A DNA stretch of 64,000 nt from Streptomyces sp. PTY087I2 (GTDB taxonomy: Bacteria > Actinomycetota > Actinomycetes > Streptomycetales > Streptomycetaceae), in assembly GCF_001687325.1 (NCBI RefSeq), contig NZ_LZRD01000011.1, positions 124,001 to 188,000 on the forward strand. Direction: 5' to 3'. Position numbers and translations under genes: made by a program. Every line of letters begins with the position of its first letter. Position 1 is the stretch's first letter. Of the stretch, positions 45,628-53,420 are shown in pieces. The notes beneath the pieces were generated by a model, which worked only from the letters and a program-made list of their open reading frames with translations, was not told the origin of the DNA and did no database searches.

Positions 45628-45644
45628 GGAACGTGTGCTCCCTT

Positions 45645-45684
45645 GCGGTACTCGTGGGGGAAACGCGGTACTTGTGGGGGAAAC
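45645..45684. repeat. Tandem 20-bp direct repeat between rskA and phr
   Basis: GCGGTACTCGTGGGGGAAAC (45645-45664) is immediately followed by GCGGTACTTGTGGGGGAAAC (45665-45684), differing at one base. It fills almost the whole gap and lies just upstream of the phr ribosome-binding site. Confidence 0.85.
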
Positions 45685-45685
45685 G

Positions 45686-46438
45686 TCAGGCGGTCGGGAA
45701 GTCCATCAGCGCCACCGGATCCGAGGTCGGTTCGGCGGAGCCGCCCGCGGGCTCGACCGTGATGCCCATCCCGGACGCCCGGTCCACCGGCCCGTCCAGC
45801 AGGACCGCGTCGTCGCTCGCCTTCGGGTCCATCAGTCCGGCCGAGCGCATCGTGCCCTCGTCGTTGAACCAGAGCTGGTAGACCTTGCCGCTCGGCGGCC
45901 GTTCCATGCCGGAGGCCAGGAACACCGCGCGGTTCTGGCTCTGCGAGACGACGACGGTGCCGCGTGCGCCGCCCGTCAGCTCGCCCGACGAGGTCTTCGC
46001 GTCCGGGGCGGAGAGCACGCGCGCCAGCTGCTCGTTCTGCCGCTGCGCCTGGTTCGCCTCCTGCCGCGCGTCCTGCGCCAGCTGGTTCTGCCAGACCGCG
46101 ACCCCGCCGAACGCGGCGGCCGCCGCGACGCAGGCGGCGAGCGCGTAGGCGTACCACCGTCCGGTGCGCCCCCGGCCGCCGGTCCGTTCACGTCTGCCGT
46201 GCGCCGGAGCCTCCTGGCGTACGGTCGTGATCTCCCGCAGCACCCGCTCGCGCAGCGCGCGCGGAGGGGTCTCGGCGACGGCGAGACCGAGCCGGGCGGC
46301 GGTGGCCGACAGCTCCCGCACCTCCTGGGCGCAGGCCTCGCAGTCCTCCAAGTGCCGTTCGAACGCCCGCTGTTCGGACTCGGGCAGCGCATGCAGGGCG
46401 TAGGCCCCGGTCAGCGTGTGCAGTTCGGCCGTGCTCAT
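45686..46438 (-). CDS. rskA: Anti-sigma factor, RskA family
   Basis: Membrane-bound inhibitor of SigK. The 250-residue protein has an N-terminal zinc anti-sigma domain with His29, Cys33 and Cys36 (HLEDCEAC), a single membrane helix (WYAYALAACVAAAAAFGGVAV, about residues 94-114), a coiled region (QLAQDARQEANQAQRQNEQL) and an extracytoplasmic RskA domain (about 140-250, with SGKVYQLWFNDEGTMRSAG). Release of the sigma factor usually requires regulated proteolysis, often ending with a site-2 protease. The ATG overlaps the sigK stop by 4 bp. Confidence 0.93.
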   Translation of the reverse strand: MSTAELHTLTGAYALHALPESEQRAFERHLEDCEACAQEVRELSATAARLGLAVAETPPRALRERVLREITTVRQEAPAHGRRERTGGRGRTGRWYAYALAACVAAAAAFGGVAVWQNQLAQDARQEANQAQRQNEQLARVLSAPDAKTSSGELTGGARGTVVVSQSQNRAVFLASGMERPPSGKVYQLWFNDEGTMRSAGLMDPKASDDAVLLDGPVDRASGMGITVEPAGGSAEPTSDPVALMDFPTA

Positions 46439-47019
46439 GCGCTCACCCCCAGGCAGTCGCGCAGCCGGATGAGGCCGTCGCGGAGTCGTGTCTTGATGGT
46501 GCCCAGCGGCACGGAGAGGAGTTCGGAGACCTCACGGTAGGTCAGGCCCCGGTAGTAGGCGAGGGTCACCGACTCCCGTTGCAGTTCGGACAGGGTGCGC
46601 ATGCAGCGCCGTACCTGCTCTCTCTCCAGCCGGGTCTCGACCTGTTCGGACACCTCGTCGAAGGCGGGCGTCCGCTCCAGCAGAGCCGCCTTGTGCTCCC
46701 GGGCGGCGGCCGCCTCGGCCGAGCGGACCCGGTCGACGGCCCGGTGGTGGGCCAGGGTCAGCACCCAGTTCATCGCGCTGCCCCGGGAGGCCTGGAAGCG
46801 GGGCGCGGTGCGCCACACCTCCACCAGCACCTCCTGCGCCACCTCCTCCGACTGGGCCGGGTCGCGCAGCACGCTGCGGACCAGGCCGAGCACGGGCCCG
46901 CTCACCGCGTCGTACACCGAGGCGAACGCGTCCTGGTCGCCCCGCGCGACCCGCACCAGGAGCTCCTGGAGATCGGGACCGGGCGAGGGCACCCCACTGA
47001 TGTGTACGGCTTCCTTCAC
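46435..47019 (-). CDS. sigK: ECF sigma factor, SigK type
   Basis: A 194-residue group 4 sigma factor. Region 2 (about 25-90) includes AQEVLVEVWRTAPRF and GSAMNWVLTLAHHRAVDRVRS. Region 4 (about 125-190) ends in TYREVSELLSVPLGTIKTRLRDGLIRLRDCL. It is followed by rskA with a 4-bp overlap and faces the Rv0449c-0446c-like lipid genes, the composition of the mycobacterial SigK locus. The start codon is GTG at 47017-47019. A copy of the shared promoter motif lies about 40 bp upstream, so it is probably autoregulated. Confidence 0.9.
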   Translation of the reverse strand: MKEAVHISGVPSPGPDLQELLVRVARGDQDAFASVYDAVSGPVLGLVRSVLRDPAQSEEVAQEVLVEVWRTAPRFQASRGSAMNWVLTLAHHRAVDRVRSAEAAAAREHKAALLERTPAFDEVSEQVETRLEREQVRRCMRTLSELQRESVTLAYYRGLTYREVSELLSVPLGTIKTRLRDGLIRLRDCLGVSA

Positions 47020-47058
47020 GCGGGTTTCCTCCCGGGGCGATCGTCGGTTCCGGAAGTG

Positions 47059-47088
47059 ATTCGGAGCCGGCGGCCGTGCGGATTGGTC
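47059..47088 (-). promoter_or_regulatory. SigK-like autoregulatory promoter of sigK-rskA-phr
   Basis: On the minus strand, GACCAATCC (47080-47088), then 16 bp, then CGAAT (47059-47063). It is identical in both elements and in spacing to the promoter of the lipid operon at 38697. Confidence 0.7.
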
Positions 47089-47275
47089 GGATGTCCGCGA
47101 TCTTCGCAGACCGGCCCCGGGAGGACGCGCGACGCAGCCGGCGAGCGTTTCGCGCCGCTGCCGGAGCCGGACGGCGCGGAGGGTTCCGGCGACGCGGGGG
47201 GTTCCAGCGGTGCGGAGGCGGGCGCTCCGGGCGTCTGAAGCCGGGTCCGGCCGCCGGGCCGCGCCCCGACCGAAC

Positions 47276-47312
47276 GGACCCCGTCCGCCGCGATGCGCGG
47301 CGGACGGGGTCC
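47276..47312 (-). terminator. Terminator downstream of the siderophore-interacting protein gene
   Basis: Perfect 16-bp arms GGACCCCGTCCGCCGC (47276-47291) and GCGGCGGACGGGGTCC (47297-47312) with a 5-nt loop. Confidence 0.75.
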
Positions 47313-47403
47313 GGGGGTGTACGTCGAGCGCCGAGCGGCCGGGTGTGCGGGCCGCCGCGAGGTCGGGCTACCCGGGCCAACCGGGCGGCCCGGCCCTCAG
47401 CCG

Positions 47404-48255
47404 CTACGCGGCGGACGGGCCGCCTTCCTGCTCCCGTTCCACCTGTTCGTTCCACTCGCGCTTCACCGCGCGCCACGCGTCGTCGTTCTGGCCGAGGCGC
47501 CAGTAGCCCGAGATCGACAGCTGCGGCAGCGGGATCTGCCGTTCCATGCGCAGGTAGCGGCGGATCTCCTTCACGAAGCCCGCCTCGCCGTGCACGAACG
47601 CCTGGACCTGGCCCTCGGGGAAGTCCAGGCCCTTCACGGCGGCGGTCAGCAGCTCGCCGACGGGGCGGTCGCCCCGGTGCAGCCAGGTCACGGCCACCCC
47701 GTCGGGCGTCACGATCTTCTGCTCCTCCGAGGCGTCCGGCACCTCGACGAAGGCGTGCACCAGCGCGCCCACGGGCATCTGCTCCAGGGCCGCCGCGATC
47801 GCCGGCAGCGCGCTCTCGTCGCCGACCAGCAGGTGCCAGTCCGCCGAGGCGTCGGGGCCGTAGCCGCCGCCGGGGCCGAGGAAGGTCACCTGCTCGCCCA
47901 CCTGGGCGCGCTGCGCCCACGGACCCGCCAGGCCCTCGTCGCCGTGCACGACGAAGTCGACGGCCATCTCCCGGGCGACCGGGTCCCACGAACGTACCGT
48001 GTACGTACGGGTGGTGGGCCACAGCTCGCGCGGGTAGGACTCCCGGATGGCCGCCATGTCGAACGGGTGCGCGTAGTCCGCGCCCTCGGGCGCGAAGCAC
48101 AGCTTGATGTAGTGGTCGGTGAAGCCGGAGAGGGAGAAGTCCGCGAGCCCTTCACCGCCGAGGACCACCCGCACCATGTGCGGGGTGATCTGCTCGGTGC
48201 GCACGACCTGCGCCCCCTGGGCCTTGGGTCCCTGCCGGGCCGGCCGCTCTGCCAC
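47404..48255 (-). CDS. Siderophore-interacting protein (ferric reductase, ViuB family)
   Basis: Reduces ferric siderophores in the cytoplasm to free iron. The 283-residue protein has an N-terminal FAD-binding beta barrel (TRTYTVRSWDPVAREMAVDFVVHGDEGLAGPWA) and a C-terminal NAD(P)H-binding domain (WHLLVGDESALPAIAAALEQMP, then ending SISGYWRLGQNDDAWR). These are the standard SIP-family blocks. It starts with GTG at 48253-48255, with GGGAG upstream, and has a perfect-looking iron box 22 bp before the start, so it should be induced by iron starvation. Confidence 0.92.
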   Translation of the reverse strand: MAERPARQGPKAQGAQVVRTEQITPHMVRVVLGGEGLADFSLSGFTDHYIKLCFAPEGADYAHPFDMAAIRESYPRELWPTTRTYTVRSWDPVAREMAVDFVVHGDEGLAGPWAQRAQVGEQVTFLGPGGGYGPDASADWHLLVGDESALPAIAAALEQMPVGALVHAFVEVPDASEEQKIVTPDGVAVTWLHRGDRPVGELLTAAVKGLDFPEGQVQAFVHGEAGFVKEIRRYLRMERQIPLPQLSISGYWRLGQNDDAWRAVKREWNEQVEREQEGGPSAA

Positions 48256-48276
48256 GAGGTACTCCCTGGTTCGAAG

Positions 48277-48294
48277 ACTTAGGTATGCCTAAGT
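48277..48294. promoter_or_regulatory. Iron box (DmdR/DtxR-type operator)
   Basis: ACTTAGGTATGCCTAAGT is a near-perfect palindrome with the TTAGG...CCTAA arms typical of actinobacterial iron boxes. It lies in the promoter region of the siderophore-interacting protein gene. Confidence 0.8.
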
Positions 48295-48325
48295 TAACAC
48301 CTCGGCCGGAGCCCCGGTCGACCCC

Positions 48326-49249
48326 TCAGCGCTGAAGGACCGTCAGCAGACGCTGGATCGCCCCGCCCAGCCCCCACTGCTCCGCCAGCGCCTCCAGGGC
48401 GGCCGGATCGCGCGGCTCGCGCGGCAGCGCCGGATCGAAGTCCGGCAGGGGCACGTCCCCGGCCACCCGGACCACCTTCGGCGCCACGGCGACATAGGCG
48501 CGCGACTCGTCCAGCCGCTTGCGCTGCGACGGGGTCAGCTTCGCCTTCGGGTCGTCCACCGCCGCCATGATCCCGTCGAGATCGCCGTACGCGTCCAGCA
48601 GCTTCGCCGCCGTCTTCTCGCCGATGCCGGGCACGCCCGGCAGCCCGTCGCTCGGGTCGCCGCGCAGCAGCGCCAGATCCACGTACCCCGCGCCGTCCAC
48701 GCCGTACTTCTCGCGCAGCCACGCCTCGTCGGTCACCTGGAGCGTGCCGACGCCCTTGAGCGGGTAGAGCACGCGCACCTGGCGGGCGTCGTCGACCAGC
48801 TGATACAGATCCCGGTCGCCGGTGACGATGTCGACCGGGCCCTTCGCCCGCGCCGTGAGCGTGCCGATGACGTCGTCCGCCTCGTACGGCGTGACGCCGA
48901 CCCGGGCGATCCCGAGCGCCGCCAGCACGTCCTCGATGATCGGGACCTGCGGGGACAGCGTGTCGGGGATCTCCTCCTCGTCCGTCTGCCCGGCGGGCGT
49001 CTCCTCGGCGACCCGGTGCGCCTTGTACGTCGGGATCAGGTCGACCCGCCACTGCGGACGCCAGTCGTTGTCCCAGCAGGCGACCAGCTCGTCCGGCCGG
49101 TGGTCGAGCACCAGGCGGCCGATGAAGTCGAGAAGGCCGCGCACGGCGTTCACCGGCGTCCCGTCCGGCGCGCGCACCGAATCGGGCACCCCGAAGTAGG
49201 CGCGGAAGTACAGGGAGGCGGTGTCGAGGAGCATCAGGCGTCGCGTCAC
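48326..49249 (-). CDS. 5'-3' exonuclease (PolA N-terminal/FEN-like)
   Basis: A stand-alone 5' nuclease of 307 residues, related to the N-terminal domain of DNA polymerase I. LMLLDTASLYFRAYFG, DELVACWDND, YEADDVIGTL and VTGDRDLYQLV supply the metal-binding acids, and GVPGIGEKTAAKLL is the helix-three-turn-helix DNA-binding element. It probably removes RNA primers or flaps. The GTG at 49247-49249 is preferred as start; an in-frame codon at 49273 would add eight residues. The region is weak in ribosome-binding signals, so the exact start is uncertain. Confidence 0.88.
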   Translation of the reverse strand: MTRRLMLLDTASLYFRAYFGVPDSVRAPDGTPVNAVRGLLDFIGRLVLDHRPDELVACWDNDWRPQWRVDLIPTYKAHRVAEETPAGQTDEEEIPDTLSPQVPIIEDVLAALGIARVGVTPYEADDVIGTLTARAKGPVDIVTGDRDLYQLVDDARQVRVLYPLKGVGTLQVTDEAWLREKYGVDGAGYVDLALLRGDPSDGLPGVPGIGEKTAAKLLDAYGDLDGIMAAVDDPKAKLTPSQRKRLDESRAYVAVAPKVVRVAGDVPLPDFDPALPREPRDPAALEALAEQWGLGGAIQRLLTVLQR

Positions 49250-49340
49250 AGACCCGATGATGCCCCACGGCACCGACAGTCGCTCCCAGTAACCGCTTGC
49301 CCGCGCTCCGTCGCAGGTCAGTGACGTGGGTCACGGTCGC

Positions 49341-49365
49341 GTTTGGGTCGCGTAAGTGCGGGCAG
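49341..49365 (+). promoter_or_regulatory. Possible SigB-type promoter of the betaine transporter
   Basis: GTTT (49341-49344), 15 bp, then GGGCAG (49360-49365). This is one or two mismatches from the osmotic-stress sigma consensus GNNT-N14/16-GGGTA(C/T) as I recall it. The osmoprotectant context makes it plausible. Confidence 0.3.
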
Positions 49366-49440
49366 GCGCGCCACCGGAGCGGACCACGTCGCATTTTCAA
49401 CTAGTGCATGTGCCACGCGGACAGAGCCCGCATCGCTCCA

Positions 49441-49471
49441 CGGTCTGCCGGAGGGGGTGGCAGACCGTTTT
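49441..49471 (+). terminator. Intrinsic terminator in the leader of the betaine transporter operon
   Basis: CGGTCTGCC (49441-49449) and GGCAGACCG (49459-49467) are perfect 9-bp arms followed by TTTTT. The gene upstream is divergent, so this terminator can only act on a transcript heading into the ATPase gene, 24 bp further on. TGCCAC at 49411-49416 could pair with GTGGCA at 49457-49462 as an antiterminator. Confidence 0.65.
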
Positions 49472-49494
49472 TCGGTTCAACGCGTGAGGTGTAT

Positions 49495-50637
49495 GTGTCC
49501 AGGCTCCAGGCCGAGCACTTGTACAAAGTGTTCGGCAGACGACCCGATGAAGCCGTGCGGAAGCTGGAGAGCGGCGCGGACCGCGAAGAGCTGCGCGCCG
49601 ACGGCACGACCGCAGCGGTGATCGACGCCTCGTTCACCGTCGAGCCGGGCCAGATCTTCGTCGTCATGGGGTTGTCCGGCTCGGGCAAGTCCACCCTGCT
49701 GCGGATGCTCAACGGTCTCCTCGACCCCACCGCGGGCCGGGTCCTCTTCGACGGCCAGGATCTGACCGCCCTGAGCCCCCGCGAGCTGCGCCAGGTGCGC
49801 TCCACCAAGATCAGCATGGTGTTCCAGCACTTCGCGCTCTTCCCCCACCGGAGCGTCCTGGAGAACGCCGCGTACGGCCTGGAGGTCCAGGGCGTCTCGC
49901 GCGAGGAGCGCGAGGTGCGCGCCGCCGAGGCGCTGCGGCTCACCGGACTCGAAGGCTGGGAGAAGTCCTGGCCCGACGAGCTGTCCGGCGGTATGCAGCA
50001 GCGCGTGGGCCTCGCCCGCGCCCTGGCCACCGACGCCGACCTGCTCCTCATGGACGAGTCCTTCAGCGCGCTCGACCCGCTGATCCGCCGTGACATGCAG
50101 GACCAGCTCCTGGAGCTCCAGAAGCGGCTGAAGAAGACCATCGTCTTCATCACCCACGACCTGAACGAGGCCATGCGCCTGGGCGACCGGATCGCCGTCA
50201 TGCGCGACGGGAAGATCGTCCAGCTCGGCAGCGCCGAGGACATCCTCGTCACCCCGGCCAACGACTACGTCGCCTCCTTCACCCAGGACGTCGACCGCTC
50301 CCGCGTGCTCACCGCCGGCGCGATCATGGCCGAGCCGCACACCGTGATGGGCGGCAAGGCCGCGGACGGCACGGAACTGCGCACCCCGCAGGACGTGCTC
50401 GCCGCCGCCCCCGCCACGGTCGCGGAGTCCACGCCGATCATCGACCTGTTCACGCCCTGCTCGCAGAGCCCGGACCCGGTCGCCGTGACCGACGCCAAGG
50501 GCAAGCTCGTCGGCGTCGTCCCCGGCTCCCGGCTGCTCGCCGTCCTCGGCGAGCCGATGACCCCGGCCGAGGCCCCGCGCGACGCAGAGTCCGCAGGCGC
50601 TGCCGGTACCGACGTGAAGAAGGTGGCCGGTGTTTAG
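49495..50637 (+). CDS. Glycine betaine/proline-type ABC transporter ATP-binding protein
   Basis: Energises uptake of compatible solutes. The 380-residue protein has the OpuAA/ProV layout: an N-terminal extension (KVFGRRPDEAVRKLESGADR), Walker A GLSGSGKST at residues 59-67, the signature LSGGMQQRVGLARAL near residue 162, Walker B DADLLLMDESFSALDP and the switch THDLNEAM. About 110 C-terminal residues form a regulatory extension (cystathionine-synthase-like in other OpuA proteins). The GTG at 49495 follows GAGGTG; a GTG two codons upstream is also possible. It overlaps the permease gene by 8 bp. Confidence 0.93.
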   Translation: MSRLQAEHLYKVFGRRPDEAVRKLESGADREELRADGTTAAVIDASFTVEPGQIFVVMGLSGSGKSTLLRMLNGLLDPTAGRVLFDGQDLTALSPRELRQVRSTKISMVFQHFALFPHRSVLENAAYGLEVQGVSREEREVRAAEALRLTGLEGWEKSWPDELSGGMQQRVGLARALATDADLLLMDESFSALDPLIRRDMQDQLLELQKRLKKTIVFITHDLNEAMRLGDRIAVMRDGKIVQLGSAEDILVTPANDYVASFTQDVDRSRVLTAGAIMAEPHTVMGGKAADGTELRTPQDVLAAAPATVAESTPIIDLFTPCSQSPDPVAVTDAKGKLVGVVPGSRLLAVLGEPMTPAEAPRDAESAGAAGTDVKKVAGV

Positions 50638-53251
50638 GCTCCCCCTCGGCGAATGGGTCGACTCCGCCGTCGACTGGCTCCAGACCCACCTCGTCTGGCT
50701 CTTCGACGCCATCAGCTCGATCGTCAGCGGCATGTTCGACGGCATAGCCGCCGTCCTGTCCGCCCCCGCCCCGCTGCTGTTCGCGGGCATCGTCGCCGTC
50801 ATCGCCTGGTGGCTGCGCGGCCTGCCCGCCGCCCTGCTCACCTTCGTCGGATTCGCCCTCATCGACTCCGTCGAACTGTGGGACGAGGCGATGGACACCC
50901 TCACCCTGGTGCTCGTCGCGACCCTCGTCACCCTGGTCATCGCCGTACCGCTGGGCATCTGGGCCTCCCGGTCCAGGACGGTCAGCGCGGTGGTCCGCCC
51001 GGTCCTGGACTTCATGCAGACCATGCCCGCCATGGTCTACCTGATCCCCGGCGTCATCTTCTTCGGCGTCGGCGTGGTCCCCGGCATCATCGCCACGATC
51101 ATCTTCGCGCTGCCCCCGGGCGTCCGGATGACCGAACTCGGCATCCGCCAGGTCGACGGCGAGCTCGTCGAGGCGGCCGAGGCCTTCGGCACCACCTCGC
51201 GCAACACCCTGCTGCGCGTCCAGCTGCCCCTCGCCCTGCCCACGATCATGGCCGGTATCAACCAGGTCATCATGCTCGGCCTGTCCATGGTCGTCATCGC
51301 GGGCATGGTCGGCGGCGGCGGCCTCGGCGGCTCCGTCTACCGCGCCATCGGCAACGTCGACGTCGGCCTCGGCTTCGAGGCGGGCATCTCCATCGTCATC
51401 CTCGCCATGTACCTGGACCGGATGACCGGCGCACTCGGCACCGTGGTCTCCCCGCTGGGCCGCCGCGCGGTCGTCAAGGCCCGCGCGATGGCCGAGGGCT
51501 GGAAGATCTGGACCTACCGCCCGCAGCCCGTCGTCGCGGTCGCCGCCATCGTCGCCCTCGCCCTGGTAGCCGGTGGCATGAGCGTCTTCGGCGGCTCCAA
51601 GGACGACACCGCGGGCAAGAACGCGCAGATCGGCGACGGCAAGAAGATCTCCATCGGCTACATCCCGTGGGACGAGGGCATCGCCTCCACGTTCCTCTGG
51701 AAGGAGATGCTGGAGCAGCGCGGCTTCGAGGTCGACGTCAAGCAGTACGAGGCCGGCGCGCTGTACACCGGCATGGCCAACGGGCAGATCGACTTCCAGA
51801 CCGACTCCTGGCTGCCGGTCACCCACGCCAGCTACTGGAAGAAGTACCAGGACCGCCTGGAGGACATGGGCTCCTGGTACGCCCCCACCTCCCTTGAGCT
51901 GGCCGTCCCGGCGTACATGAAGGACGTCACGTCGATGGAGGACCTGAAGGGCCGGGCCTCCGAGTTCAAGGGCCGCATCGTCGGCATCGAGCCGAGCGCC
52001 GGTGAGATGGGCCTGCTCAAGGACAAGCTTCTGCCGGGCTACGGCCTGGACAAGGAGTACAAGCTCATCGACGGCTCCACGCCGTCCATGCTGGCCGAGC
52101 TGAAGCGCGCGTACGCCAAGAAGGAACCGATCGTCGTTCCGCTCTGGTCGCCGCACTGGGCCTACAACGACTTCGACCTCACCAAGCTCAAGGACCCCAA
52201 GGGTCTGTGGGGCAAGGGCGACGGCATCCACACCCTGGCGCGCAAGGGCTTCTCGCAGGAGAACCCCGAGGTCGCCCAGTGGCTGAAGAGCTTCAAGATG
52301 ACCGAGGAGCAGCTCACCAGCCTGGAGGCCGAGATCCAGAAGGCCGGCTCGGGCAAGGAGCAGGAGGCCGTCCGCACCTGGCTGAAGGACAACCCGGGCG
52401 TCGCCGACAAGTGGTCCCCGGTCCCGAAGGACGCCAAGGCCGCCGGCGGCAAGGACGAGCGTGACCGCGCGCTGGAGGTCGCCTGGTTCCCCTGGGAGGA
52501 GGACATCGCCGCCACGTACCTGTGGAAGGCGGTCCTGGAGGAGCGCGGCTACAAGATCAACCTCAAGCAGTTCGAGATCGGCCCGATGTACGCGGCGATG
52601 TCGCGCGGTCAGATCGACGTCCAGTTCGACGGCTGGCTGCCGTACACCCAGAAGAATTACTGGGACAAGTACAAGGACAAGCTGACGAACATCGGCTCCT
52701 GGTACGGGCCGACCTCCGTGGAGATCGCGGTCCCCGACTACGTCAAGGACGTCACGTCGCTGGAGGACCTGAAGGGCAAGGGCTCCGACTTCAAGGGGCG
52801 GATCGTCGGTATCGAGCCCGGCACCGCCGTCATGGAGAACCTCAAGGAGAACGTCCTGCCGAAGTACGGCCTGGACGGCGAGTACAAGGTCGTCGACTCC
52901 TCGACGCCCGGCATGCTGGCCGAGCTGAAGCGCGCGTACGCCAAGAAGGAGCCCATCGCCGTCCTGCTGTGGACCCCGCACTGGTCGTACAACGAGTACA
53001 AGCTCACCAAGCTGAAGGACCCGCAGAAGGTGTTCGGTGACGGCGACCGGCTGCACACCATCGCCTCCAAGGAGTTCCCGGAGCAGTACCCGCAGCTGAC
53101 GAAGTGGTTCAAGGACTTCAAGCTCACCGAGAAGCAGCTCGGCGGACTGGAGAACGAGATCCAGAAGCGCGGCGCGGGCCACGAGGAGGAAGCCGTGAAG
53201 GCCTGGATGGGTGACAACCCGGGCATCGCGGACACCATGGCGCCCCGGTAG
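50630..53251 (+). CDS. Betaine-type ABC permease fused to two tandem solute-binding domains
   Basis: An 873-residue three-part fusion. The permease (about residues 1-320) has several membrane helices and the coupling motif EAAEAFGTTSRNTLLRVQLPLALPT. Binding domain 1 starts near ISIGYIPWDEG (about 340) and domain 2 near EVAWFPWEED (about 615). Both keep the aromatic cage seen in OpuAC proteins: DSWLPVTHASYW and PLWSPHWAYND in the first, DGWLPYTQKNYW and LLWTPHWSYNE in the second. Since the full transporter would contain two permease copies, it could display four binding domains. The GTG overlaps the ATPase gene by 8 bp. Confidence 0.93.
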   Translation: MFRLPLGEWVDSAVDWLQTHLVWLFDAISSIVSGMFDGIAAVLSAPAPLLFAGIVAVIAWWLRGLPAALLTFVGFALIDSVELWDEAMDTLTLVLVATLVTLVIAVPLGIWASRSRTVSAVVRPVLDFMQTMPAMVYLIPGVIFFGVGVVPGIIATIIFALPPGVRMTELGIRQVDGELVEAAEAFGTTSRNTLLRVQLPLALPTIMAGINQVIMLGLSMVVIAGMVGGGGLGGSVYRAIGNVDVGLGFEAGISIVILAMYLDRMTGALGTVVSPLGRRAVVKARAMAEGWKIWTYRPQPVVAVAAIVALALVAGGMSVFGGSKDDTAGKNAQIGDGKKISIGYIPWDEGIASTFLWKEMLEQRGFEVDVKQYEAGALYTGMANGQIDFQTDSWLPVTHASYWKKYQDRLEDMGSWYAPTSLELAVPAYMKDVTSMEDLKGRASEFKGRIVGIEPSAGEMGLLKDKLLPGYGLDKEYKLIDGSTPSMLAELKRAYAKKEPIVVPLWSPHWAYNDFDLTKLKDPKGLWGKGDGIHTLARKGFSQENPEVAQWLKSFKMTEEQLTSLEAEIQKAGSGKEQEAVRTWLKDNPGVADKWSPVPKDAKAAGGKDERDRALEVAWFPWEEDIAATYLWKAVLEERGYKINLKQFEIGPMYAAMSRGQIDVQFDGWLPYTQKNYWDKYKDKLTNIGSWYGPTSVEIAVPDYVKDVTSLEDLKGKGSDFKGRIVGIEPGTAVMENLKENVLPKYGLDGEYKVVDSSTPGMLAELKRAYAKKEPIAVLLWTPHWSYNEYKLTKLKDPQKVFGDGDRLHTIASKEFPEQYPQLTKWFKDFKLTEKQLGGLENEIQKRGAGHEEEAVKAWMGDNPGIADTMAPR

Positions 53252-53277
53252 GAGCCCACGGGCACCGGAGCACAGTT

Positions 53278-53325
53278 CGGAAAAAGGGGTGGCCCCGTCT
53301 TCGGGCGGGGCCACCCCTTTTTCCG
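53278..53325. terminator. Intrinsic terminator after the betaine transporter
   Basis: Perfect 20-bp arms at 53278-53297 and 53306-53325 (core AAAAAGGGGTGGCCCCG and its complement), with an 8-nt loop and a T run within the 3' arm. Confidence 0.9.
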
Positions 53326-53420
53326 GCTGCCCGGAGGTCGTTTTCCGGACGTCGTGCGCAACCATGTGCGTAAGGTGCTGACAACCGCGAGGATGGGCGG
53401 GTGCGGGAGGGAGCTCGGAC

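Larger units (their letters stand above)
47020..47403. other. Gene-free region between sigK and the siderophore-interacting protein gene
   Basis: These 384 bases hold the sigK promoter (47059-47088) and the terminator of the neighbouring gene (47276-47312). The GC-rich middle part, about 47100-47270, shows no convincing gene or repeat. Confidence 0.6.

Noticed and set aside
47100..47270. GC-rich open frames upstream of sigK as a small gene.
   Set aside because: No ribosome-binding site, no recognisable domain, and composition like non-coding high-GC sequence.
49408..49494. The ATG at 49408 as the start of the betaine transporter ATPase.
   Set aside because: It would translate a terminator hairpin and add 29 residues not seen in the family; kept only as a possible leader frame.
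51640..53251. The tandem binding domains as an assembly duplication.
   Set aside because: The two copies differ at many residues and in their cage regions, so they are an old duplication.
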